From: CAXXFQ01 sp963674475
GTDB taxonomy: Bacteria > Planctomycetota > Planctomycetia > Pirellulales > Thermoguttaceae
Length of the DNA: 64,000 bases
Direction of reading: 5' to 3'
Assembly: GCA_963674475.2 (NCBI GenBank)
Contig: CAXXFQ010000024.1
Span: 372,001-436,000 of the forward strand
This document shows positions 25,796 through 34,548 of the stretch, in pieces. How positions within the stretch are numbered: the stretch's first letter is position 1; every line of letters starts with the position of its first letter. A program made the position numbers and the translations under genes. The notes under the pieces are model-generated. The model was given only the letters and a program-made list of their open reading frames with translations. It had not been told where the DNA came from and ran no database searches.

Positions 25796-28213
25796 CTAGC
25801 CATCCAGTCGGAAGGTGCCGACCAACTCACGAAGCCCTTCAGCCTGGGCGCTGAGTTCTTCGCTGCTGGAAGCCATCTCTTCGCTACCGGCCGCCGATTG
25901 CTCGGTCACTTGCGCGATCCCTTGAATCGCCTTCGAGACCTCGTCGGCTGCCAACGCCTGTTCGACCGTTGCCGTGGCGATCTCCTTGATCTTGTTCGTG
26001 GTGTTTTCCACGCCTTCGACGATGTTCTTGAACGCCTCGCCGGTTTCGTTGCTCATGCGAGCCCCTTCCTCGACGCGTTCGGTCGACTCCTTGATCAGTC
26101 CGGTAATTTCGCCGGCCGCTTCGTTGGTCCGTTCGGCCAACTTGCGAACCTCGTCGGCAACGACCGCGAAGCCCATGCCGTGTTCGCCCGCTCGGGCGGC
26201 TTCGATCGCCGCGTTGAGTGCCAACAAGTTGGTCTGTCCGGCAATGTCGGAAATCACCTGAATGATCTCGGCGATCTGTTCGGAACTGTTGCGAATCAGC
26301 TCCATCGCTTCGATCGACTTCTCCACCGCGCCGCGTCCTTGCTCGGCCATGCCGTTGGTCTGTCGGGCCATGTCGTCGGCCTCGGTCGCGTTGTCCTTGA
26401 CCCCCTTGACCGAACGGCTGAGCTCTTCGATCGACGCTGTCACCTCTTCGACGCTGGAGCTTTGCTCCTGCGCGCCGGAAGCCAACGTCTGCGTGCTTTC
26501 AGCGATGACGCGCGAGCCCTCGTTGAACTGGCTGGCACTGTCGTTGATCTCGGTCATGGCACTCTTGACGTTGTCGACCACACGATTGATGTTTTCTTTG
26601 AGTTTCGCGAAATCACCGGAGAAGTTTCCGTTCATTGCCTTGGTGAAGTTCTTGCTGGCCATCGCCTCAAGTGAGACACTGGCGGCGTTCAACGGCGTGA
26701 CGACCGCGTCGAGCGTGTCGTTGACCCCTTCGACGATCCGTCGATATTCACCCTCGTGGCGTGTCGCGTCGGCCCGCGTGTCGAGTTGACCTTCGACCGC
26801 CGCACCGGCCAGCACGTTGGCGTCGTCGACCAACTGTCGGATCGCGCCGACCGTTTGGTCCAACGTCCCGTTGATCTTGACGAAGTTATCGTGGATCTCC
26901 TGGGTATACTCATTGGCTTCCGTGACGGTGGTTTGAAAATCAAGGTCACCGTTGCCCAGCTTGCTCAAGTTTTCGGCAAGCCGAACAACTTCGACCTCCT
27001 GATATTTTTTCATCTGCTCCGCTTCGGTGATATCCTGGATCACTTCGATATGACCGATCTTTTTCCCGTCGCGGTCATGCATGAAGCTGCAATCCACGAG
27101 GAACTCCTTGCCGGGAAATTGCGGTTGGGTGAAGTAGGATCGAGCTTTTCCGCCATTTTTTTTCGCCATGCAGATACCGCATCGCTCCGTATTGCAGATG
27201 TCAGCGTTCCAGGCACTACAGTGCTTGCCCATGACGTCTTCTTTTTTTAGCTGGGCCAGATCCAAAACCGCTTTGTTTAAGAACGTCCATTTCATATCGT
27301 TGTCGGTGACCGAAATCGGTTGCGGAATGGCATTGAGAATACTTTCGTAGTAGAACGCCTTTTCCTCGATCTCCTCCTTGGCTTCCTTAACTGCATCGAC
27401 GGTGATGTTGAGTGCGGAGGCCATTTCACCCAGCTCATCCTTCGCTTCGTAGTCGACCTTATGGCTGTAATCGCCACCCGCGACCGCATTCAAGACGTTA
27501 ACCACCTTTTGAATTGGCCTGGTAATCACCCGGGTAATGAATACGCCGAGCGCGATGGCCAAAAGAACGCCTACGACCATGCCTGTCATTGCAATCAACT
27601 TTGCCCGACTGGCGTCCCCCTTCGATGCTTCAACCTCTTCCTTGGCGACGTTTGTGTTAATTTCGACGATCTGGTTGAGGAGCGATTCGTTTTGATAGAA
27701 AAGTTTCCGGCCGGCCACCTGCGTTTTCATGAGAAGTTTATCGATTTTGGCTATTTCCGGGCTATTGGCATCAAGACCATCGGCAAGTGCCTTGTCTTTC
27801 TGCTTGGCGATGGCAATGAATTTTTCGTGATCCGTTTTCCACTGCTTCAAGACGGGCACGAATTGGTTCCATAATTTGGCCTCCTCGGCCGTTTGTGGCA
27901 AAGGCTCATAAATGGCAAAGGCCGCATCGCCACGTTTCCAGCAATCCTTTAGCACGGCGTACTGGTGTTGTCGGTCCTTGGGATCCATTCTTCGGTTAAT
28001 TATAACTAGCTCGGCGGCCCGGATCGCGGTTTGGGCCTCGCTCATAACCAATAGGGATTCAACGCTTGGCAAACGGACGTCGCCAATTTCATGAATCGCC
28101 TTTTCCCCTTGACTGATGCCAAAGTACCCGATGATCCCCACCACGACAGTAATGGCAGCAATGCCCAAAAACGACGCGAGTAATTTTTTTGCAAGCGATA
28201 GATTTTTAAACAT
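25796..28213 (-). CDS. Methyl-accepting chemotaxis protein with 4HB sensor, HAMP and Cys-rich PAS
   Basis: The product is 805 aa. A membrane helix at about residues 9-30 leads to a four-helix-bundle ligand region, then a second helix (TGMVVGVLLAIALGVFITRV) and HAMP (TRPIQKVVNVLNAVAGGDYS). A PAS domain follows (ILNAIPQPISVTDNDMKWTF) with four closely spaced cysteines (GKHCSAWNADICNTERCGIC) that could bind a metal, Fe-S or redox cofactor. HAMP-like linkers and the MCP signalling hairpin follow, with the conserved tip IAGQTNLLALNAAIEAARAG and GFAVVADEVRKLAERT. Methylation helices flank the tip. It is the first gene of a two-gene unit with cheW. The ribosome binding site is weak. The PAS is likely to sense redox state or oxygen; that is inference. 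Confidence 0.9.
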   Translation of the reverse strand: MFKNLSLAKKLLASFLGIAAITVVVGIIGYFGISQGEKAIHEIGDVRLPSVESLLVMSEAQTAIRAAELVIINRRMDPKDRQHQYAVLKDCWKRGDAAFAIYEPLPQTAEEAKLWNQFVPVLKQWKTDHEKFIAIAKQKDKALADGLDANSPEIAKIDKLLMKTQVAGRKLFYQNESLLNQIVEINTNVAKEEVEASKGDASRAKLIAMTGMVVGVLLAIALGVFITRVITRPIQKVVNVLNAVAGGDYSHKVDYEAKDELGEMASALNITVDAVKEAKEEIEEKAFYYESILNAIPQPISVTDNDMKWTFLNKAVLDLAQLKKEDVMGKHCSAWNADICNTERCGICMAKKNGGKARSYFTQPQFPGKEFLVDCSFMHDRDGKKIGHIEVIQDITEAEQMKKYQEVEVVRLAENLSKLGNGDLDFQTTVTEANEYTQEIHDNFVKINGTLDQTVGAIRQLVDDANVLAGAAVEGQLDTRADATRHEGEYRRIVEGVNDTLDAVVTPLNAASVSLEAMASKNFTKAMNGNFSGDFAKLKENINRVVDNVKSAMTEINDSASQFNEGSRVIAESTQTLASGAQEQSSSVEEVTASIEELSRSVKGVKDNATEADDMARQTNGMAEQGRGAVEKSIEAMELIRNSSEQIAEIIQVISDIAGQTNLLALNAAIEAARAGEHGMGFAVVADEVRKLAERTNEAAGEITGLIKESTERVEEGARMSNETGEAFKNIVEGVENTTNKIKEIATATVEQALAADEVSKAIQGIAQVTEQSAAGSEEMASSSEELSAQAEGLRELVGTFRLDG

Positions 28214-28833
28214 AATAGTCTCTTTTTATTTGAATTGTAATGATAGTCACGGCAGAAGGTAGCGCAGTTTATCTGGAGAGGGAAAAGCTACATGAACGGT
28301 TTTGCCAATTCCTCACTGCTTGCAATGCCCACAGGCGACCTTCCTTTGACCTCTTTTTCCCAACCAGATCGAAGCCACATTCCATTTTGGTTCCGACTCA
28401 AACATCTCCTTACCTTTAACACAAGTTCTCTCCTAGCGTAAAAGTTAGTAATAAAACTTTGTTGGAAAAGGTACTCACCCCTTTTGCCAACCCCTTTGAT
28501 TGTCCTCTTGGAATGGGGAACGCTTTTTTGAGCTGATAGTTGGTCGAGATGGTGAGATTTTGGTTTTGAATCTCAACTAGAAACCAAGCTCGCTAAGAAC
28601 GCCCCATTTTTAGCAGAGGAACGAAAATAATGATCTAGTCCGTTTTATGAAAACCTCAAATAAAACTTACTCGATCATTGTCGTGTAATAAGGTAGGTCG
28701 TAATAGCAATAAGTCAATGCAAAATAATTGCGTAAAAAATGCGTACATAGCGTACGCACTAATGTATAGTATATAGATTTAAAAATTAATTACGCCTTTC
28801 TTGAGGTGAGGGAACGCCTTCCGCTCGTGCCAC
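28214..28833. other. AT-rich intergenic region
   Basis: About 620 bp between the receptor gene and an IS3 copy. It should contain the promoter of the receptor gene. I see a short palindrome TGCGTA-7-TACGCA at 28740-28758 and no credible coding frame or known RNA. Confidence 0.4.
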
Positions 28834-28907
28834 TGGCCTGCTATTCAAAAACTGGTCCATGTGGTATGAGAGTATCCAGAGCCCTGTAGGGGTGGAAGGA
28901 GACTCTT

Positions 28908-29192
28908 GTGAAGAATCGCGGGAAGCGACATACGCCGGAGCAGATTATCAGGAAGCTTCGTGACGCGGACGCGATGCTCAACTCGGGCAAGACGATCGGC
29001 GAAGCGTGCCAAGCCTTGGAAATCTGTGAGCAGACGTTTCATCGCTGGCGGCAGCAGTACGGTGGAATGAAGGCCGAAGAGGCGAAGCGGCTGAAAGAAC
29101 TGGAACAGGAGAACAAGCGTTTGAAGCGTCTGGTGGCTGACCAAGCCCTGGATATCCAGATACTTCGGGATGTGGCAGAGGGAAACTTGTGA
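28908..29192 (+). CDS. IS3-family transposase OrfA, copy A
   Basis: 94 aa starting at GTG 28908, with AAGGAG six bases upstream. The helix-turn-helix region (RHTPEQIIRKLRDADAMLNS, EACQALEICEQTFHRWRQQY, GGMKAEEAKRL) is followed by a coiled coil (LKELEQENKRLKRLVADQAL). This is the DNA-binding half typical of the IS407 group. Its stop TGA overlaps the GTG start of orfB (TTGTGAGC), so OrfB is made by coupling or a -1 shift. Confidence 0.9.
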   Translation: MKNRGKRHTPEQIIRKLRDADAMLNSGKTIGEACQALEICEQTFHRWRQQYGGMKAEEAKRLKELEQENKRLKRLVADQALDIQILRDVAEGNL

Positions 29193-30085
29193 GCCCCTCT
29201 CGGAAACGTGAGACGGTAATAAAGCTCAAAGGGAAGCACGGCGTGAGCGAGCGTCGAGCTTGCCGAGCCTTGAAGCAGCCTCGTAGCACACAGCGTTACG
29301 AGACGAAGCCGCGCGACGATGAACCGCGTTTGGTTGATCGGATGCTTGAACTTGTTAGCGGGCGTCCTCGTTTCGGCTATCGTCGGATCAGCGCGTTGCT
29401 GCAAGCCGAAGGTTGGCGAGCGAGCTTCACAAGGGTTTACCGTCTGTGGCGTCGAGAGGGGCTGAAAGTGCCTCAAAAACAGCGGAAACGACGACGATTA
29501 GGCTCGGGTGAGAACGCTTGTCATCGCCGTCGTGCAGAGTATAAGGACCACGTGTGGACATGGGATTTCATCTTTGATCGGACGACGAGTGGGCGTTCGC
29601 TAAAGTGGCTGTCGATCATTGATGAATTCACAAGAGAGTGTTTAGCGTTGAAAGTGGCTGGCAGCATTACCTCGGAAGATGTGATCGATACGCTGGCCGA
29701 ACTTTTTGCGATGCGAGGCGTGCCAAGAAATATTCGTAGCGACAATGGCCCGGAGTTCATCGCCAAGACGGTTCGAGAATGGTTGGAGCGAGTAGACGTG
29801 AAGACGCTCTACGTAGCACCAGGCAGCCCATGGGAAAACGGCTATGCCGAAAGCTTCCATTGTCGGCTTCGAGACGAGCTTCTGGCTCGTGAGGAATTTG
29901 AGAATCTCCAAGCTGCCCGGCGATTGGCCAAAGCCTGGCAGGAAGACTACAACCACGTTCGGCCACACGGTTCGTTGGGCTACCAATCCCCGTCGAAATT
30001 TGCAGCGGGCTGTGCCGCTTCCGTTCGGGCTACGCCCTCACTCCAGCAGCACAGCCCGAAATCTGACCCATTACCCGTTACCTAA
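29189..30085 (+). CDS. IS3-family transposase OrfB (integrase core), copy A
   Basis: 298 aa from GTG 29189. An HTH_21-like region precedes the rve integrase core. The DDE triad is visible as WTWDF (D126), RSDNGPEF (D185) and ENGYAESFH (E221). Length and motifs are complete, so this copy is probably active or recently active. The three copies in the window differ by only a few bases. Confidence 0.92.
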   Translation: MSPSRKRETVIKLKGKHGVSERRACRALKQPRSTQRYETKPRDDEPRLVDRMLELVSGRPRFGYRRISALLQAEGWRASFTRVYRLWRREGLKVPQKQRKRRRLGSGENACHRRRAEYKDHVWTWDFIFDRTTSGRSLKWLSIIDEFTRECLALKVAGSITSEDVIDTLAELFAMRGVPRNIRSDNGPEFIAKTVREWLERVDVKTLYVAPGSPWENGYAESFHCRLRDELLAREEFENLQAARRLAKAWQEDYNHVRPHGSLGYQSPSKFAAGCAASVRATPSLQQHSPKSDPLPVT

Positions 30086-30211
30086 CCGAAACTCTCATAA
30101 CCCCTGGTACAGAAAATTAAAGCCGGTCACTGCCTTGGCGGCATGGCTTGAAAAGGCGGGCCATATCGGTTTCCTTGGAAGTTTACCAACACCTTACCAA
30201 GGGAGACTTTT

Positions 30212-31375
30212 ATGACCCACCAGGAACATTTTAAAGTCTGTAATAATGTTGTGGAACTGCTTGCTGAAAACGGATTTGACGGAATGGCCCAGGCGATCGA
30301 AATACTCATGAACGAGGCCATGAAGCTCGAAAGAAATGACGTATTGCACGCCGCGCCGTATCAACGCACCGACGCGAGGCGTGGCTACGCGAACGGTTAC
30401 AAGCCGAAAACCGTTCGCAGTCGGCTTGGATCGCTTGAACTGCAAGTGCCGCAGGCAAGGGGCGTCGAGTTCTATCCGTCGGCTCTTGAGCGCGGCGAAC
30501 GTAGCGAACGGGCCCTTAAACTTGCCGTGGCCGAGATGTACGTCCAAGGCGTATCAACCCGCAAAGTCGCTGCCATTACGCAGGAACTTTGTGGCTTGGA
30601 CATCAGCAGTTCGCAGGTCAGCCGTGCGGCTGCGGCCTTGGACGAAGAACTCGACGCCTGGCGGAATCGGCCGCTGGGTGAAATGCCGTACCTGATCCTC
30701 GATGCCCGCTACGAAAAAGTGCGACACGCTGGATCAGTCATCTCTTGTGCCGTGTTGGTGGCCATCGGCATCACGCCCGAGGGCAAACGCTCGGTGATCG
30801 GCGTGAGTGTTTCGCTCTCCGAAGCCGAGGTCCACTGGAGAGACTTTCTTGCCTCGCTGCAAGACCGCGGTCTGCACGGCGTGCAACTGATTGTTAGCGA
30901 CAGCCACAAAGGTCTGAAAGCCGCTCGCGAAGCTCGCTTCTCCGGCGTGCCCCAGCAACGATGCCAGTTCCACCTGCAGCAAAACGCCATGCAGTACGTG
31001 CCAAAAATCGCAATGCGCAAAAACGTGGCCGCCGATCTGCGGGCCGTCTTCGACGCGCTCGACCGCAACGAGGCACGGCGTCAGTTGGATATCGCCGTGA
31101 AAAAATACGCGAAGTCGGCTCCCAAATTGTCGGCCTGGATCGAAGTAAACATACCCGAAGGATTGGCAGTCTTCAAACTGCCCGCCGTTCATCGACGACG
31201 GCTGCGAACCACCAATATGCTCGAACGAGTCAATAAAGAAATCAAACGACGAACTCGCGTTGCCACGCTGTTCCCAAACGAAGCCTCCCTGCTGAGGCTC
31301 ACAAGCGCCGTGCTTGTCGAAATTTCCGAAGAATGGGAAACCGGGAAACGTTACCTAAACATGGAAACCGATTGA
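30212..31375 (+). CDS. IS256-family (Mutator-type) transposase
   Basis: 387 aa, full family length. The motifs are GYANGYKPKTVRSRLGSLEL (N-terminal), LILDARYEKVR (D164), QLIVSDSHKGL (D230), the QRCQFHLQQNAM segment and TTNMLERVNKEIKRR (E338), giving the DDE triad. GGGAG lies upstream of ATG 30212. The right flank after the stop contains an A/T-rich candidate end (about 31380-31415). No matching left inverted repeat is visible because an IS3 copy ends only 83 bases upstream of the gene, so the element may be immobile although the gene is intact. Confidence 0.9.
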   Translation: MTHQEHFKVCNNVVELLAENGFDGMAQAIEILMNEAMKLERNDVLHAAPYQRTDARRGYANGYKPKTVRSRLGSLELQVPQARGVEFYPSALERGERSERALKLAVAEMYVQGVSTRKVAAITQELCGLDISSSQVSRAAAALDEELDAWRNRPLGEMPYLILDARYEKVRHAGSVISCAVLVAIGITPEGKRSVIGVSVSLSEAEVHWRDFLASLQDRGLHGVQLIVSDSHKGLKAAREARFSGVPQQRCQFHLQQNAMQYVPKIAMRKNVAADLRAVFDALDRNEARRQLDIAVKKYAKSAPKLSAWIEVNIPEGLAVFKLPAVHRRRLRTTNMLERVNKEIKRRTRVATLFPNEASLLRLTSAVLVEISEEWETGKRYLNMETD

Positions 31376-31627
31376 ACCGCCCTAAAAGGAAATCTCTTTT
31401 TTACAGAAGAACGGTTGCTTTATCGTTTGGGCCCAATTGTGCTTCATGGGTAAATTCACTGTTTAAGAACGTTGGCGTTTCAGAAAAAGCGAGGGAAAAG
31501 GCTGGGGAGTTTTGGGGCATTGATGCGGGAGAAGAAGAATACTGTCCAGATAGCATGTTTAAATAGAACAGGCAAGCAGTCACAACTATGGTGTCAATTT
31601 ATAAAAACCTACAAGACAGCGAGTAAA

Positions 31628-31879
31628 ATGATGCGTAAAACGATGTTGTATCAGGCGGCAGTTGCGGCTGTGGCCGGGTTAATCGCCAGTCTAGTATTCT
31701 CCATTATCATCGACTGGGAGACGGTAGGAGGAGTGGCCCTTGTTGTTGCACCTCTTTTCTTGGTCTCTGTCGTGTTGGTCTTCTTCTTGGAGGTAGCATC
31801 TGCGAGCAACATGTCGAAATATATCGCCTTCATTTCTCCGTTGGTTTTTCCCCTTGGTGTCACCCCTTCGGTTCCGTAG
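31628..31879 (+). pseudogene. Truncated small membrane protein
   Basis: From ATG 31628 (or 31631) the frame encodes about 83 residues with two clear transmembrane helices (AAVAAVAGLIASLVFSIII and VALVVAPLFLVSVVLVFFL) and the start of a third (YIAFISPLVFPLG). The stop codon at 31877-31879 is made by the first bases of the dispersed repeat (TAGACCGATG), so the gene appears cut off by the repeat. No family is recognised. Confidence 0.5.
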
Positions 31880-32490
31880 ACCGATGCCGTGGTTTTCTAT
31901 CTCTTTACTCTGTCTATAGTTAGAGAGAGATCTAAAAATGGGGGTGCCCATATTGGTACAACCGACTTGGGTACTGATGGGCAAAGTTTTCCATGAAAGC
32001 CTGGGTTTTCCGGGCTTTTTCTTGACGCTGCGAGACGGATAGAGCTGTTTTTCTCGAGATTTTCGCTAGTGTGGGCGACAGAGCCCACCTCCTAGAGCAT
32101 CGGTCTCCATGTCTTTTGATGGTCACGACTTGAGCGATTTCAAATTGTCATTTTTGTCGGGTCAGACTGGCCTAAAACCACCGACTTTCATCCGGAGCGA
32201 TCGGAACGCGTTTTAGGCGGCGGTTTCAGTGGGGTACAATAGTTTGTCATCCTGCTATATTCAATAGAGAGCCAGATGATGGGGGTGATTTTTTAAGCGG
32301 TTCTTTTAGCAGTGGCTTCGGCGACAGAAACAGAGCTGGCTGCCATCGCTGGAATCCTCATCGTACCAGAGCCACTTCTCTTTTTCCATCACTGTTTGGC
32401 GGCAGGTGGGCCTCGATCAATTCTCGTCAATATTCTGGGGTTCGCATGCTGACTCCCCCCAACAAAATCGCCACCGCTTTTGCTCTGAGC
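31878..32490 (+). repeat. Composite dispersed repeat, copy 3
   Basis: Contains the A half at 31878-32106, bounded by AGACCGATGC and GCATCGGTCT, and a diverged B half at 32107-32490. In A, an ATG at 31938 opens a 34-codon frame (MGVPILVQPTWVLMGKVF...) with a hydrophobic tail. B carries the CTCTTTTTCCAT segment shared with copy 2. It abuts the truncated membrane-protein gene on its left. Confidence 0.75.
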
Positions 32491-33058
32491 CGAAACTGGA
32501 TGAGCGGTTCAATCTTGCCTTCATAAGTTTCTCCTCACTGGCAGCCAAATTCGCCCACCCGAAGCTCGGGCCGGCGGCGTGCCGACATCTCGCTCAAGAT
32601 CCATTCGACCGTGTCGATTTCTTCGGCAAGGTTTACCCTCCCTTCCTACCACATCTGGTCTAGCAGAAATATTTTTTTAAAGGGGACTTGCCGCTTGTCA
32701 CCTATAGGTATTTCCCCTTAACACCATTGGGGGCAGAAAAGGCTGGATTACCCCCTAATCATTACTGTTTCTTATTGCTTCCTCCTTATATTCTATCAGA
32801 CTCTTGACGTATAAGACGATTTTTTCTATGGTGCTATTATCGAGTAGGTTTATTTTTACAGGAAATGCCGACTTTTTTATAGACTCTAAAGAGCCTTACG
32901 GCTTTGTTTTCTGAAAAATAGGTTGGCGCGAAGCGTCGTGGTTCAAAAAAAATGCTGGAAGAAATCAAGCAGGTGATCGCTTCGGATTTTTCTATTTAGG
33001 TTCATTTAGGAGAAAAGTAATTTGACTTAAGGTCTCGTTCAGGAACCGTCCTCTATAA
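32491..33058. other. Gap between dispersed repeat and IS3 element
   Basis: AT-rich sequence with no convincing coding frame, repeat or RNA that I can support. A short in-frame stretch at 32406-32663 is mostly repeat sequence. Confidence 0.4.
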
Positions 33059-33132
33059 TGGTCTGGAAAAACTGGGCGCGCCGATAAGGTGGATTCGCAA
33101 TTGGTCCGATAAGGACTTTAGGAGGCGAATTC

Positions 33133-33558
33133 ATGGTAAGGAAACGACGGGCATTTACGGGGCCCTTCCGTGCGAAAGTCGCTTTGGCGGCGATTCGCGG
33201 CGAAGGGACGCTGGCCGAATTGGCGAGCCGGTTTGACGTGCATGCGAACCAGGTGGCAGCCTGGAAAAAACAGGCCATCGAAGGAATGGCTGAGAGCCTT
33301 GGCGACGGTCGGCGGCGACAGGCCAAGGAGGATGAGCAGCACGAGGCGAAACTTTTCCAACAGATCGGCCAGCTCCAATTCGAGCTGGACTGGTTGAAAA
33401 AAAGCTGGAGAGCTGTGAGCACAAGAGGGAGTTGGTTGAGCCGAGTATCGCGAGGCCTTCGATCACCCGACAGTGTGAAATGCTGGGCGTTGGACGTTCG
33501 AGTTACTATTACGAAGCGAGGCCGACGAGCGATCGCGACTTGCTACACATGCGACTGA
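33133..33558 (+). CDS. IS3-family transposase OrfA (second type)
   Basis: 141 codons from ATG 33133 with AGGAGG upstream. It begins MVRKRRAFTGPFRAKVALAA and contains the HTH (GTLAELASRFDVHANQVAAW) and a leucine-zipper region (QIGQLQFELDWLKK). After the A7 run at 33397-33403 the zero frame continues only as a low-complexity basic tail. The -1 frame is open into OrfB (KKLESCEHKRELVEPSIARP), as expected for production of an OrfAB fusion. Confidence 0.88.
   Translation: MVRKRRAFTGPFRAKVALAAIRGEGTLAELASRFDVHANQVAAWKKQAIEGMAESLGDGRRRQAKEDEQHEAKLFQQIGQLQFELDWLKKSWRAVSTRGSWLSRVSRGLRSPDSVKCWALDVRVTITKRGRRAIATCYTCD
33397..33403 (+). promoter_or_regulatory. Programmed -1 frameshift site (A7)
   Basis: A run of seven A in TTGAAAAAAAGC sits at the orfA/orfB junction. 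Shifting by -1 here joins the OrfA zipper to the open OrfB frame without a stop, which is the standard way IS3 elements make full transposase. Confidence 0.7.
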
Positions 33559-34229
33559 TCGACGAGGAGTATACGCGTCATCCGTTTCGCGGATCGCGAC
33601 GCATGCGAGACTACCTTGAAGCCCAAGGCGAACCGACCTGTCGTGATCGGGTGCGACGGCTGATGCGAATGCTGGGCTTTCAGGCGATCTATCCGAAAAA
33701 GCGATTGAGCCTTGAAAATAAGGAACATTTGAAGTATCCCTATCTGCTGCGAGGTCTGTGGATCGACCGACCGGATCACGTCTGGTGCAGCGATATTACG
33801 TATATTCGGCTGCGAGGAGGATTTGTCTACCTGACGGCAGTGATGGATTGGTATAGCCGGTTCGTGCTGAGCTGGGATCTGTCGATTACGCTCGATACGG
33901 AGTTCTGCACGACGGCATTGGATCGAGCTTTGGAACATTCCCGTCCGGAGATTTTCAACACGGATCAAGGCAGTCAGTACACGAGTCATCAGTTCACGGG
34001 CCGCCTGAAGGAGTCGGGCGTTCGGATCAGCATGGACGGTCGAGGCCGCTGTTTCGACAATATCATGATCGAGCGGCTGTGGCGAAGCGTGAAGTACAAG
34101 GAGGTTTACCTGAAGGAGTATGCAAGCGTTTGGAATTGTCGTGATGCATTGCGGAGTTACTTTGAGTTTTACAACCACGAGCGTCGACACCAGGGCCTCG
34201 GCCGACGGACGCCGTGGGACGTGTATTAA
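33432..34229 (+). CDS. IS3-family transposase OrfB (second type)
   Basis: 265 codons from TTG 33432; normally translated as a fusion through the upstream A7 shift. The HTH_21-like segment (SITRQCEMLGVGRSSYYYEA) is followed by the integrase core. DDE residues are in HVWCSDITYI (D121), FNTDQGSQYTS (D178) and DNIMIERLWRS (E214). It ends with FYNHERRHQGLGRRTPWDVY, the family's usual C-terminus. Intact. Confidence 0.9.
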   Translation: MVEPSIARPSITRQCEMLGVGRSSYYYEARPTSDRDLLHMRLIDEEYTRHPFRGSRRMRDYLEAQGEPTCRDRVRRLMRMLGFQAIYPKKRLSLENKEHLKYPYLLRGLWIDRPDHVWCSDITYIRLRGGFVYLTAVMDWYSRFVLSWDLSITLDTEFCTTALDRALEHSRPEIFNTDQGSQYTSHQFTGRLKESGVRISMDGRGRCFDNIMIERLWRSVKYKEVYLKEYASVWNCRDALRSYFEFYNHERRHQGLGRRTPWDVY

Positions 34230-34260
34230 TCGGGCGTGTAGGGGGAGTCTCCGATCGCGC

Positions 34261-34325
34261 GAAATGGGGGCGTTTTTTCCGCTCCATTCGCTACGCTCAC
34301 TCCGCTCCAAAAACGCCCCCATTTC
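34261..34325. repeat. Large hairpin at right end of IS3 element
   Basis: GAAATGGGGGCGTTTTT (34261-34277) pairs perfectly with its complement at 34309-34325 around a 31-base loop containing repeated CGCTCC/CACTCC motifs. It lies between the orfB stop and the right terminus. It may act as a terminator protecting from read-through or be an inserted palindromic repeat. Confidence 0.6.
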
Positions 34326-34548
34326 AAGAACCAGAGTCCACCTTAAACAACCGGCTTCAGCGTCTTGACAACCCAGACCACTTCACTCGTTTACTCTCTT
34401 TTCAGGAGGAATTTTTCTAAACTCGCATACGGCTCAAGGTGTATAGATGGGGGATTTACAAAAAATGGCCCCATTTATTTCTGCTTAGCAGAGAAGAAGG
34501 CAAGGTTTGTTTTGTGTTTCTTTATCACATCATTTTAGGAGTTCGTTG

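Larger units (their letters stand above)
28834..30129 (+). mobile_element. IS3-family (IS407-like) insertion sequence, copy A
   Basis: 1296 bp, essentially identical to the copies at 42425-43720 and 45338-46633. The termini are imperfect inverted repeats: left TGGCCTGCTATTC... with TATGAGAGTATC, right (read inward) TGACCGGCTTTAA... with TATGAGAGTTTC. It carries overlapping orfA and orfB. The four bases flanking each side (CCAC / CTGC) do not match, so no target duplication is visible for this copy. Its right end sits close upstream of an IS256-type transposase gene and may have removed that element's left end. Confidence 0.9.
33059..34380 (+). mobile_element. Complete IS3-family element (second type)
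   Basis: 1322 bp between TGGTCTGG at the left and CCAGACCA at the right. Short inner similarity (GGTGGA... / TCCACCTT) suggests longer imperfect inverted repeats. It carries orfA, orfB, an A7 frameshift site and a large hairpin near the right end. Flanking bases (TATAA / CTTCA) show no target duplication. The remnant at 669-1029 is a second, truncated member. It is distinct in sequence from the three 1296-bp IS3 copies. Confidence 0.85.

Noticed and set aside
25082..26674. 530-codon plus-strand frame
   Set aside because: Antisense to cheW and the chemoreceptor, whose protein motifs are unambiguous; composition typical of a shadow frame.
31878..32490. Group II intron or known riboswitch in the dispersed repeat
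   Set aside because: No domain V-like hairpin, no reverse transcriptase and no recognised riboswitch core could be seen.
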